From: CAZOEL01 sp964578835
GTDB lineage: Bacteria > Desulfobacterota > Syntrophobacteria > Syntrophobacterales > Syntrophobacteraceae
NCBI GenBank assembly: GCA_964578835.1
Contig: CAZOEL010000022.1
Location: 20,976-84,975 of the forward strand
Direction: 5' to 3'
Length of the DNA stretch: 64,000 nucleotides
The notes below the pieces were generated by a model that did not search any database, was not told the DNA's origin, and worked only from the letters and a program-made list of their open reading frames with translations. Below are positions 8,239 through 18,200 of this stretch, in pieces (positions within the stretch are counted from its first letter, which is position 1; each line of letters opens with the position of its first letter). Both the position numbers and the translations under genes were made by a program.

Positions 8239-9025
8239 GAAGAGCGAGACGGTCCGGCATATTTTGGCCCTCTCCGGCGGAAAGGACAGTGCTGCCCTCG
8301 CCGTATATCTCAAGGATAAGATTCCTGATCTGGAGTATGTATTCTTGGATACGGGATGCGAACTGCTCGAAACATATGAGTTTCTGGAACGAATGAGAGC
8401 TGTATTGGGTATCAAGATTACAGTCATTCGAGCCAGAAGATCGTTCGATAACTGGCTCAAGCTAAAGAACTATTATCTTCCATCTCCGCAGAAAAGGTGG
8501 TGTACAGAAACTCTCAAGTTAAAGCCGTACGAGGAATATATACGTGATGATCATGTTTATAGCTACATCGGCATTAGAGCTGATGAAGATCGAGACGGCT
8601 ACATATCAAGTAAGCCCAATATTATTCCTCGTTATCCATTTGTGGAAGATGAGATGATCTATAAAGATATCGAATATCTTTTGGAATCTAGCGGCCTAGG
8701 CTTCCCTGGATATTATAGATGGAGAAGCCGATCCGGATGCTATTTCTGCTTCTTTCAGCAAAAGATTGAATGGGTTAATTTACATAGGTACCATCCTGAT
8801 CTCTTCCTTAAAGCTATGTCATATGAAAAGGTAGATCCAAAGACAAGTAAGCGATTCACTTGGTGCCAGGATGAGAGCCTACAAGATCTACTAAACAGAG
8901 CTGATGATATAAAAGCCGGGCACGAAAAGCTGATGAAGCTTTCTGTAGCTTCAAGAGGGAAAGGTAAGTTAATAGACCTCTTTGACGATCAATCTCCTGA
9001 ACCATGCATCATTTGTAGCATCTAA
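8231..9025 (+). CDS. dndC: DndC-like PAPS-reductase family sulfurtransferase
   Basis: This 264-aa protein has the SGGKDS PP-loop at residues 15-20, the ATP-pyrophosphatase signature of the PAPS reductase/DndC family. It also has C91 in RWCTETLK, a C170-x-x-C173 pair and a C259-x-x-C262 pair near the C-terminus. DndC activates DNA by adenylation and, through cysteines that usually hold an iron-sulfur cluster, inserts sulfur into the phosphate backbone. The cysteines here could do the same. I start at ATG 8231, preceded by AAGGAG, inside the end of the ATPase gene. Base composition falls clearly below that of the preceding gene, which points to separate ancestry. SspD or a plain PAPS-reductase homologue is the alternative, but the neighbourhood favours phosphorothioation. 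Confidence 0.85.
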   Translation: MTKKSETVRHILALSGGKDSAALAVYLKDKIPDLEYVFLDTGCELLETYEFLERMRAVLGIKITVIRARRSFDNWLKLKNYYLPSPQKRWCTETLKLKPYEEYIRDDHVYSYIGIRADEDRDGYISSKPNIIPRYPFVEDEMIYKDIEYLLESSGLGFPGYYRWRSRSGCYFCFFQQKIEWVNLHRYHPDLFLKAMSYEKVDPKTSKRFTWCQDESLQDLLNRADDIKAGHEKLMKLSVASRGKGKLIDLFDDQSPEPCIICSI

Positions 9026-9046
9026 AAGAATGAAGGGGAGATCCCA

Positions 9047-12000
9047 ATGAAGGACTTGGATTATTATTATAAATTAATCATGCCAGTGCTTCCGAGTGCC
9101 GATAAAGACAGAAAACCTCATAAGGCTCTAATTTTACTTTCTGTTTTGTTTGGAATTGCAGATGGAAAAATCAGAGAGAACAAGATCTATTTTGATGAAT
9201 GCCTCAAGGAATTGTTTAGCTCTTTCTTTCGGAACTATGGAAGACCTCAAGACAGCAATAGACCGCACACTCCTTTTTTCCACCTGCGAAGTAGTGGTTT
9301 CTGGCACCTAGTTGCCAAAGAAGGTCGAGACGAGGAATTGAATGCAGCTAGCACAATTGGTAGTGAGAAAGATCTCAACTATCTAGTCGAATATGCTTAT
9401 CTCGATGATGACTTATACAGGATTGTTCTTAATGAGCAGAGTGGAAAAAAGCTCATCAAAGCCATTATGGATTCCTTGATCCTTCGCGGCAGTAACAGTG
9501 ATCACCCCCCCAAAGAGCTAACAGGAAGTGAAGCCGATGTAGCTGGAATACATGATGTCCCAAGCATCTTCGATCATGAGCAGCAAGCCATCCGGGAGAT
9601 TATGGCTGCCCTTGGAAATCATATTCAATTCATCCCGAACTACCATCTACACGACCCGGCCACAAACCGTTACCATGAGTGCGATCTTATCGCCATATGT
9701 CAGGACAGACTGGCAGTGATCGAACTCAAACACTGGACGGGGATGATCGAGGTCTTTCCGCAGTCGTGGGTTATCAACCGGCAATCCCATCGGCCAGACC
9801 CGCATATCGTCAACAACTACAGATGCAAGCTCCTGAAATCATTCTATCAGAGGTCTTTTCCGACCCTGCCGGGACTGTATGTTGAGTCTATGGTCGTACT
9901 GACAAACACAGACGCAAAAGTCCATAATGCAGACACCTACAAAACCGACCAGCACAATCCAACCTTTGCGGGACTCGAAGAGGTCATTCGTCATTTCACT
10001 TATCGATTTGGCGCGATCCCTCAGATTCCTGGTGCCCGGAAACTCACGCCTGCCCAGGTAAAGATGGTAGCGGACAAGCTCAGGAGCCAGGCAGCACTTC
10101 ATCCACAGCAGCGGTTGAACCTTCCTGGCTACGAGATCGTCGAGAATCTCACCCGGACGAAGAAGAAACTGGAATTCCTCATCCGTCCGACAGAGAAGAG
10201 GTTCCAGACCATCAAGCGGGCGCGAATTTTCTGCGTCGACCTCACCGTCCCACCGGATGCCCGACGTATCGAACGGGAGAGGGCACTCAACGGGCTTGGG
10301 GCTTTGGAAAAAGTGGGAGACCACCCGAATATACTCCGAGTTTGGAGAATAACTAATGACGATGGGCTCATTATCGAGGGATCCGACTGGTCACAAGAAG
10401 GTACTTTGGCCGACGCTATTCGGCGGAAGGGTGTGTTTTCTCTCGAAGAAACTCTGCCAATTCTACAGGGGATTCTTGAGGGGCTGAGTGCGATCCACAA
10501 TGAGTGTGTCATCCATCGGGACCTGCGACCGCAGAACGTCCTCCTCTCACGAGGCATCCCTAAGCTCATGAACTTCGACCTCTCCTATTACCCTGAAGAG
10601 GAGCGAGTGACAGTCATTCCGGACACTGCAGCCCTTGAATGGAGCGCATACATGGCTCCAGAGATTTTCCGAGGCGGGAGTCTGACCGAGGGGGCGGACC
10701 TCTTCAGCCTGGGCGTCATCCTCTTTGAAATGCTATGTGGCGAAAAACCCTTCAAGTATTCCGTTGACCTCGATGGGAGCGGTGGAAAACTTGCCGAGGG
10801 CGCGGTGGATAAACTCCGCGCCCGGGAAGTCCCCCGAGAGATCGAAGCCATTCTCGTCGAGTTGTTGCAGAGTGATCCTGCCGAGAGACCCAAGAATGCA
10901 CGGGCGGTTCTCAACGCCATCGAGGGCTTCAGTTCAACAGCAGTGGAAGTGAACGAAGGAGTTCCTGCTGAAGCAAATCGCAAGCTCGAACCGGGAGAAC
11001 GCTACGACGTTTACGAGATTGAAAGTTTCATCGCAGAGGGACGGGAAGCCCAAGTCTATCGCGCCAAACAAACCTCAGAGCGTCGGGTTGCCCTGAAGCT
11101 CTTTAACAAGGAAGTTGAGCGGGAAAGGATCTATGCGGAGCAGTGGGCAATGGAGCGGGTGAAGAGCCCATACGTTGTGCGCTGCAAGACCCCTGGTTGT
11201 TGGGAAAAGGATCGGTTCTTCCTTGCCCTCGATCTTATCGAAGGAGTCCCCTTCAGAAAGATTATAGAGGAAGGTGCTCGGCCCGATGTCACTACATTCC
11301 GGCATGTCGCCGCTTGCCTTCTTGATGCCCTCGATCGAATGCACAACGACCCCGGCTTTGAGGAACCACTCTTGCACAACGACATCAAGCCGGAAAACAT
11401 CCTGTTGAACAAAAATGGCGATCCGGTTTTCATCGATTTCGGCACAGCCTGCAGGCCGCAGGTGGCGGCCTTCATGGGAACACCCGGTTATGTGGCTCCA
11501 GACCTCGTTCAAGGTGCTGATCTTGACTACCGGCCAAGCGGAGACCTTTTTGCACTTGGAGTTACACTGTTCGAGTGGCTATGTGGTGTGTCTCCTTATG
11601 AAGAAATTCCAGGTCGGAACTCCATTCCCAAGCTCGCAATACAGCTCAGACCAGAATTGCCAGTAGAACTGGATCACTGGCTGAATCAGTCCATTCAGCC
11701 TCTTGAGGCAAACCGCTTTGCCGATATCCAAACAATGCGCGCAGCATTTGAGCAAATTTTTGCAGTTCCAGAGCCACAAGAGAGTTTGGCGCAGACGCTG
11801 CGCCTGATCCCTTCCATATCTACCACTGGTGACAGTCTTGGCAACGCGTTTGTGGAATACCTCAACACGCTTCACAACGTAACAGCAGAAAATGAGAATG
11901 CTCTAGCCGAGGCGCAAGCTCTCAGCCGCTTCTTCGGCTCTATTCATGTGCCATTGGAGGTTACGCGCCTGATCGCAGAGCATCTCAAGAATCCCAGCGG

Positions 12001-13612
12001 CCGGGTTGTATTGACCGGCCACGCGGGAGACGGGAAGTCGACCATCGGACTTGAGATCTATAAGCAGTTTAAGGGGCTGCCGATGGACGAGCCTCTTAGC
12101 AAGCCGTTGAAATCCTGGGAGCAGATCCCCTTGAAGGATGGTGGGCAGGTGCACATGCTAAAGGACATGAGCGAACTCTCCGAGGCGGAACGTGTCGAGC
12201 GTTTGCAGCAGATCTGCCGGAACGATACCCCAGGAGATCGGTGGCTGATCATCTCCAATACAGGCACCTTCCTGGCGACACTCAAGGCCTATGCAGAGGT
12301 AAAGGGGCTGAATCCCAGCGACCTAGAAGACGAGGTTCTTGGACTGCTTGAGGTCAGTGACCCAGGTTTTCTCCATGGCGCCGGACTGCCGATCCTTGTC
12401 GTCAATCTCGCACGGATAGACAACCTGGGCACAGCTCGTCAGTTATTAGCGAAAATGCTCGCCGGAGAAAATTGGAACCCATGTCTGGCGTGCAACATCA
12501 AGGAAATGTGTCCGGTCCTCACTAACATCTCAGCGCTGCGGGAGCGGGAAACTTCTACAGCAGAGAGGGTTGGATGGATCTACCGGAGGCTCTATGAGTA
12601 CGGCAGCCGGTTGACTATGCGCCAAATCGCGGGGCACCTCGCTTACTCTATTACGTCCGGGCTTGACTGCCGGACGATCCGCAACTATGCGGCCAAACCT
12701 ATTCCGCCTGATATGACTGACTTCCTCTTCTTTAACCGCTTTTTCGGATTTGCGGGAACCCATCCTGACCCAGGAGCCCAGCGGCTTGCGGCCGTCCGAT
12801 TCCTGTTTCCACTCGAGTTTGGCACGAAACCCTATCCCTCATTGGACAGACGGCTGTGGACCCATGAAGAAGACGCAAAGCCAGCAGTTGCTCCCTCCTT
12901 CGAATTTGTTTTCGGGCAATTAGGGAAGATGATCCATGCAGGAACTGCTGAAGCCGATCCCCCTCTCGGCCGCCTACGGCAGGAAATGCGGAGATTCCTC
13001 TTCCTCTTTTCAGAGATGCCTAAGGGGCTGGGTGGGTTCTACGCTAATTTCCTCGAATCCCAGATGTTGATCAAATTGGAGTCTTGGAAGAAAGAAGGAA
13101 AGATCCCCAATGCTCTCGAGAAGGACCGCCTCCTGAAGAGAGTGCTTCATGTTTTGCAGGAACAGTTCACCGGAATGCCAATCTCTGAACAGGATAACCA
13201 AAAGGATCTTTATGTCACCCTAAAACGCAGTGACGAGGAACTTCGCCAGACCGTTCAGATCCTGCTCGCCAAGATCCCCCTGACATGTTTCGCTCTTTCC
13301 ATGGAGAAAGTTAGCAGTTCTTTCAATTCCGGACGCTGTGTGCTCACCCTCGTCGATAAAATCTCAAATGAGTGCCTCCCCCTAGACTTACCCTTTCTCG
13401 ACTTCGTTCTCATGCGGGGAATGGGAGAGGTAGGGCATAGCCTCGACCCAGGCTATGCAGACCGCTTGGAACGGTTCAAAGCAGGACTGCTTAGGTTCAA
13501 AAACTACTGCGTGTCGGATGGGCTTGAACTACTTGAGTTCACGAGCAAGGGGGCCTTCAAGGTCCATAAACTGATAATTGGTGAAAAACTGCAGGTGATA
13601 TCATGCCAATAG
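9047..13612 (+). CDS. dptF: Fusion: sulfur-binding-like, NERD, two kinases, DptF
   Basis: A single frame of 1521 aa carries five regions. Residues about 1-150 resemble the DNA sulfur-binding domain of ScoMcrA-type proteins (RKPHKALILLSVLFGI, later RPHTPFFHLRSSGFWHL). Residues about 180-300 form a NERD domain with D213, E226 and K228 in place of the D...ExK nuclease triad. Kinase domain 1 (about 375-590) has HRD at 490-492 but NFD instead of DFG at 509-511 and no evident VAIK lysine. Kinase domain 2 (about 660-920) has K684, HND at 777-779, N784 and DFG at 797-799. Residues about 955-1521 match DptF, with Walker A GHAGDGKS (991-998) and a cysteine cluster C1146, C1149, C1155. The first 430 bases are AT-rich, like dndC. 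The stop overlaps dptG by ten bases. DptF acts in PT-dependent restriction; NERD-kinases resemble PglW of BREX type 2. Confidence 0.85.
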   Translation: MKDLDYYYKLIMPVLPSADKDRKPHKALILLSVLFGIADGKIRENKIYFDECLKELFSSFFRNYGRPQDSNRPHTPFFHLRSSGFWHLVAKEGRDEELNAASTIGSEKDLNYLVEYAYLDDDLYRIVLNEQSGKKLIKAIMDSLILRGSNSDHPPKELTGSEADVAGIHDVPSIFDHEQQAIREIMAALGNHIQFIPNYHLHDPATNRYHECDLIAICQDRLAVIELKHWTGMIEVFPQSWVINRQSHRPDPHIVNNYRCKLLKSFYQRSFPTLPGLYVESMVVLTNTDAKVHNADTYKTDQHNPTFAGLEEVIRHFTYRFGAIPQIPGARKLTPAQVKMVADKLRSQAALHPQQRLNLPGYEIVENLTRTKKKLEFLIRPTEKRFQTIKRARIFCVDLTVPPDARRIERERALNGLGALEKVGDHPNILRVWRITNDDGLIIEGSDWSQEGTLADAIRRKGVFSLEETLPILQGILEGLSAIHNECVIHRDLRPQNVLLSRGIPKLMNFDLSYYPEEERVTVIPDTAALEWSAYMAPEIFRGGSLTEGADLFSLGVILFEMLCGEKPFKYSVDLDGSGGKLAEGAVDKLRAREVPREIEAILVELLQSDPAERPKNARAVLNAIEGFSSTAVEVNEGVPAEANRKLEPGERYDVYEIESFIAEGREAQVYRAKQTSERRVALKLFNKEVERERIYAEQWAMERVKSPYVVRCKTPGCWEKDRFFLALDLIEGVPFRKIIEEGARPDVTTFRHVAACLLDALDRMHNDPGFEEPLLHNDIKPENILLNKNGDPVFIDFGTACRPQVAAFMGTPGYVAPDLVQGADLDYRPSGDLFALGVTLFEWLCGVSPYEEIPGRNSIPKLAIQLRPELPVELDHWLNQSIQPLEANRFADIQTMRAAFEQIFAVPEPQESLAQTLRLIPSISTTGDSLGNAFVEYLNTLHNVTAENENALAEAQALSRFFGSIHVPLEVTRLIAEHLKNPSGRVVLTGHAGDGKSTIGLEIYKQFKGLPMDEPLSKPLKSWEQIPLKDGGQVHMLKDMSELSEAERVERLQQICRNDTPGDRWLIISNTGTFLATLKAYAEVKGLNPSDLEDEVLGLLEVSDPGFLHGAGLPILVVNLARIDNLGTARQLLAKMLAGENWNPCLACNIKEMCPVLTNISALRERETSTAERVGWIYRRLYEYGSRLTMRQIAGHLAYSITSGLDCRTIRNYAAKPIPPDMTDFLFFNRFFGFAGTHPDPGAQRLAAVRFLFPLEFGTKPYPSLDRRLWTHEEDAKPAVAPSFEFVFGQLGKMIHAGTAEADPPLGRLRQEMRRFLFLFSEMPKGLGGFYANFLESQMLIKLESWKKEGKIPNALEKDRLLKRVLHVLQEQFTGMPISEQDNQKDLYVTLKRSDEELRQTVQILLAKIPLTCFALSMEKVSSSFNSGRCVLTLVDKISNECLPLDLPFLDFVLMRGMGEVGHSLDPGYADRLERFKAGLLRFKNYCVSDGLELLEFTSKGAFKVHKLIIGEKLQVISCQ

Positions 13613-15225
13613 AACGTTTTCCAAGACTGGCTCACCAGCCTCAAGAGGACGATAACCCGGCTATTCAGATGTTCGGGCGGAGGTTTTATAAGGACCAGAC
13701 CATTATCGAATATCTGGCGGAGTTTCTGCTGGTCTTCCATTCTCGCAAACAGGTTATGGGGAACGATACCTCCTGGGATTGGGAGAATGGTTTTCCCGAG
13801 AGGAAAGTTTTGAAGGGATGGCCAGATAACACACCATTGCGCTATGCCCCACCAGCGCGGCTCATCTTGAAGCTGTTCGCCTTTCTCGGTTCTTCTACCC
13901 TTGAAACACGCCATGAGTGCCACAAGGAACACTTCAAATGGCTTATAGAGCAACTTCAGGGACGGATCGAGACTTCGCATGGGCTCACGAGGAATCAGGT
14001 ATTGGAGCTTTTGGAGCAGGTTCTTGTCGGTTTCACCGGAGTAGCCAAGAGTCGCACTTGGTGTACCCATGCGTTTCTTCCCCTGGCTCCTGGATTCATA
14101 GCTAGGGAGGCTATTTGGCGCAACAGTGCGGCTGCGGGAAGTCCGGAGATCAACTGGAAGGAGGCTTTGGATAGAAGCCTATTTATCTTTTCCAACCATG
14201 ACTTCATGGCCCGCGGAGGGGAGATTCTTTATTTGCAGCTGTGCAACCTGTTCTCCATGCTGGAGAACGAAGAACTTGATGTTTTCGATCGAGAAATGAA
14301 ATACCTGGCGGCGAGCCGCTTCGGACTGAAGGAGCGGATTGTTTCGGGGATCAACGGACTATTTGAGAGTACTGCAGGCCTCGACCGGCTGGCCGATTGG
14401 ATCAGCCGTGCGGACCCGCAGACCTGGAAGACACTAGACGTGGAGCCTTTTAGACCGGCAACATGCGGATGGTGCCCGACGGAGAGCTGGAGTGAGGCAT
14501 ACCTGTTCGCTTACGAACTGGCTAACATCTGCGATGCACTCATCGATCCCCTTGAGAAACTGGAGCTTCTGAAGCTCTGCTGTGTGCTACAAGTGCTCCG
14601 CAGCTTGTGCGCCCAGTCGGCGAGACACTGGGAGGGACTTGGCGAGGAAAGCCGCGCGCTTGGAGGAAAGTGCGGATACGCATGGATTGTTACAAACCCT
14701 CAAAGTCGGGACCAGGTGCTTAAGGATGCAGCCAGCCGTAACCTCGTGCGGGTGCAAGAGATGATGCACGGTGCGATCCGCTGCCAGGATATCCAGCTTT
14801 CTGCTGCCTACCAGGCTCCTGGAGGCTATAAGAATGCCGATGAGCAGGCACAAGAGCTCTTCGTGAAGCTCGCAAAAGCCTTGGAACTTATCGTACCGTT
14901 CAAGGGGCCAAACGCTCGCTTTGTCTTGCCGGAGCCGTTGCTGCGCGCATTAGTCCTCATGCTGATCCCCCCAGGGGAGCGTGCAACGCTTGATTCCTTT
15001 AACGAGCGGCTTTACCGACACTTCGGCATCGCCGTGAGCGGATCGCATCTGAGCCGAGCCGTACGGTGGACCTTTCCAGGGCAAAAATTCAACCTAAGTT
15101 CAACCGAGCAAGGCTGGTTCGAGGAAAGACTGCGAGCAACGGGGTTCCTGATCCCTCTTTCAGATGCGGTCTCGATGGTTCAGAACCCCTTCGGCGAAGG
15201 CAATAAAAGTCGCGAGGTGATATGA
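13603..15225 (+). CDS. dptG: DptG-like PT-dependent restriction protein
   Basis: This 540-aa protein lies exactly between the DptF-like and DptH-like genes and overlaps both (10 bases upstream, ATGA-type downstream). That is the usual position of DptG in phosphorothioation-dependent restriction loci. It contains the segment MARGGEILYLQL near residue 202 and is otherwise mainly helical, with no nuclease or P-loop motif. It is somewhat longer than the DptG proteins I know of. DptG is thought to work as a structural partner of the DptF and DptH ATPases; its biochemical activity is not known. The call rests on context and overall appearance more than on a diagnostic motif. Confidence 0.7.
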   Translation: MPIERFPRLAHQPQEDDNPAIQMFGRRFYKDQTIIEYLAEFLLVFHSRKQVMGNDTSWDWENGFPERKVLKGWPDNTPLRYAPPARLILKLFAFLGSSTLETRHECHKEHFKWLIEQLQGRIETSHGLTRNQVLELLEQVLVGFTGVAKSRTWCTHAFLPLAPGFIAREAIWRNSAAAGSPEINWKEALDRSLFIFSNHDFMARGGEILYLQLCNLFSMLENEELDVFDREMKYLAASRFGLKERIVSGINGLFESTAGLDRLADWISRADPQTWKTLDVEPFRPATCGWCPTESWSEAYLFAYELANICDALIDPLEKLELLKLCCVLQVLRSLCAQSARHWEGLGEESRALGGKCGYAWIVTNPQSRDQVLKDAASRNLVRVQEMMHGAIRCQDIQLSAAYQAPGGYKNADEQAQELFVKLAKALELIVPFKGPNARFVLPEPLLRALVLMLIPPGERATLDSFNERLYRHFGIAVSGSHLSRAVRWTFPGQKFNLSSTEQGWFEERLRATGFLIPLSDAVSMVQNPFGEGNKSREVI

Positions 15226-18200
15226 TGAATCTTTTTGCTCAAACACTGGCCGATCACCTGAAGGGAGTCTGTCGTAAAACACTGGCGGCTGGCCTTGGAG
15301 AGGCCCGTGAGTTGCGGATCTTTCTCTCATCCTTTCCTCCTGTAGAGATCTGGGAAGCACTCAGGGCGCTTGAAGAGTTTATCCTGTCGAGCAAGAAGCA
15401 AGCGCAGGTGGTGTTCAAGGTTGGTGCTGCGCTGTGGCTGGAATGGGGAGCCGGAGAAAATGGGGCGGAGAAGCCTGTGCGGGATCAGATTGAAGCAAAG
15501 GGGTGGGTAGACCACGAGGACCATCTGACCTATTATCGAAACTTAAAACGCAGCGAGGGCTATGACGCCTTGATCGTCGTGCTCGTTGGCGTCGAAAAAG
15601 CGACCGACCAAGCAAGCCTCCAGGACTTCTACGTAGTAGACTCGGCGACATTGTGGAGAAGCGAACTCGCGCAATCTTTCATACCGTGGCTCGAAATACT
15701 TGTCAAAACACGCCATATTGATGCCGGGAAAGAGCACATACAGGCAATGGACGAGATGGTTCGCGCCCTTCACAAGTACGCAACCGGGGATCTGGTACAG
15801 GTTGGACGATTTCTGGAAGGGCTTGATTTGACAGAAGCGGTGACCGGCCTCGACGCCCAACGAATCCTCTATGGGTCACTCGATTTCTGGGGTTTGCCTC
15901 CCTTTAGAGATTTGCCACCCAGGCGCAAAGGTGCAAAGCTACTCAAGGAGGCCATTTCCTTCTTCAGCTACCAGAAATATCTAAAGGAGTCGGATCGCAA
16001 GAAAGCTCTACGGAAGATTGATCGTTATCATGAGGAGAATGGAGGGGACGCGGAACCTCCGGCGGGCTTCGAGGATATGGAGGACTTTCTATCCTGCCTC
16101 CGTAGTTACATCAGCAAAAACGATCTGAAGGCACGCGAAAAGCTGCTCTGCGTTAACTTCATATTTATACTTGAGATACTCGGTATCAAAGAACCCAAGC
16201 CACCTGTTCCACCCAAAATGCGCAACCTGGAGGGTCCACCGCTCGAGGTCTTCCTGACGGCACTTTGGGAAACACTTATCGAGTATAAGCGTGGCTGCGA
16301 TTCAAAGCATGTACAACCCGGGAAGGCACTCGAAGAGATCAGATTGCGGCCGCTTAGATTTCGTCACAACTTGCAGGACCCTAAGGATGCGCGCTGCCTG
16401 ATTAGGGGTTGTCTCGGAGGGATTGATGCTTTTCTGGAAGAACATCTGCAGATTGTGTGCAACGTGGACAACGAAGAAAAGCCAATTATCCTCTCTAGCC
16501 ACCTCTGCCCTATCGATCAGATCGAAGAACTTATCTTGCAGCCATCAAAGACTGCCATGCCGGGGTTTCAGTTCTCCATATCCTTCAAGGCCGAGGACGG
16601 GCTTAGCGTTGCGCGGCACTTCCAATGGAACCTGCCGGAAGCCCAGCCGTACAGAAATCTGTGGAACCTCTACCGCACAGTGCGGGATGCGATAAAAACC
16701 TACCCCGGCGAGTTCCTACCCGTCTTTACGATCCCCTACTATGACGAACTCTTCCTCGCCCCCGACGAGGAGGAGGTGAACCGGGTGATGCGACTCGGAA
16801 TGAAGGGATTGCGCGTAGAGAACCTCCTTCTGGCACCCAACTTAAACACCAGCGACCCAGCTCTCGGAGAAATGCGCGACTTGGCGAAGGCATTCGGAGA
16901 GTACCTGCAGATAGCTGTCGAGCGTGGGCTTTTCACCGCGTTGGAAACAAGTTGGGGCGATCTTTTCCATAAGGCTAAGGCGGCGTTCAGACGGCTGCTG
17001 GCGCTCGAGGGACAAGGGCTGTCAAGTGAGCTCGCCCCAATCCTCTACAAGGCGTTTATGATCCTGAGGGAGCCTGAGAGTGGGGGCCTCGGTCACGCGA
17101 TGTGGACTCCTCATGTGGATTCGGCGCTTATTACCAGCCTTCACCCCTGCCTTTTAGAGATGCTCCGACACCGGAAGACATTTCTCATCCATGGCTTCAC
17201 AGCTCGTGCTGTGGAGGCGCTTGATGATGCAACAGGGATGCGGCTGCGAGCTTATCTTTGGCAAGACGTCTGTGACGTGGCGACGATTCACTACCCCCTC
17301 TTCGGGGTCATCTGCAACGCGAACAGGGATATGAACACAGATGTCACTTCTTTCGGGCTCGTGCATCGGGTTGGGAAGGCCCAACTTCAGGGGTCCACGC
17401 TGGCAGCCAAGATGGTTCTGCGGCACAACACGCCGGACGACGAGCGAATGGCCGACGCTGACCTGTTCCGCCAGACACGAGAGTCAAGGGTGATCACAAG
17501 GGCGCTCAGAGAATATACGGAACTGTACCCTCACGTCGAGGACGGGCTCTCACTCGCGGTGCTGAACGTACGCAACCTCCAGACGGTAATTGCCGGAATC
17601 GACGAGTTCCTACGGGAGCGCAGGGAGAAGGTGGAGGCTGGCACAGACGACCCGCATTTCCCTTATCACTTCTCGCTCACTATCTTCCTTGACGTCGGTG
17701 ATAGCCAGCCGGTTGGCCGTTGGCTCCAGGAGTGGCGTAAGCGGTGGAGCGCAGCGGGAAACGATGGATCTTATGAGGCTTACGAGGGCTGTCGCCTCTC
17801 GGTCGCTCAGCGGATCGTACGAAGCCCACAGGAATGCCTCAGCCTACTCGAAAGGGAGGGTTTCGAAGCCGATATTTCCCTGCTACCGCATTTCATCGAT
17901 GCCGGGGCTGTGGGCAACGATATCATTGCGGCATTACCATACCAGGACCATTGTTCATGTCACATCAAATTTCCTATTGTTGAGGTGCCCCACTGCGCCG
18001 ACACCAATCCAGCCCTCGCCTGTGAGCGCAAGCGGATCATCAGCAATCGTCAGTTTGACCTACCCGGCTTGCACGCGGAATTGAGCGCCAGATTCAGGCA
18101 CCCCGGCAACCCTCCGGAGCAGAAGCACCTAGTAATCAGCCGAGGAGACTTTACTCCCTGGATTGATCTCGTAGACCAGTTACACCGCAGGTCCACATGG

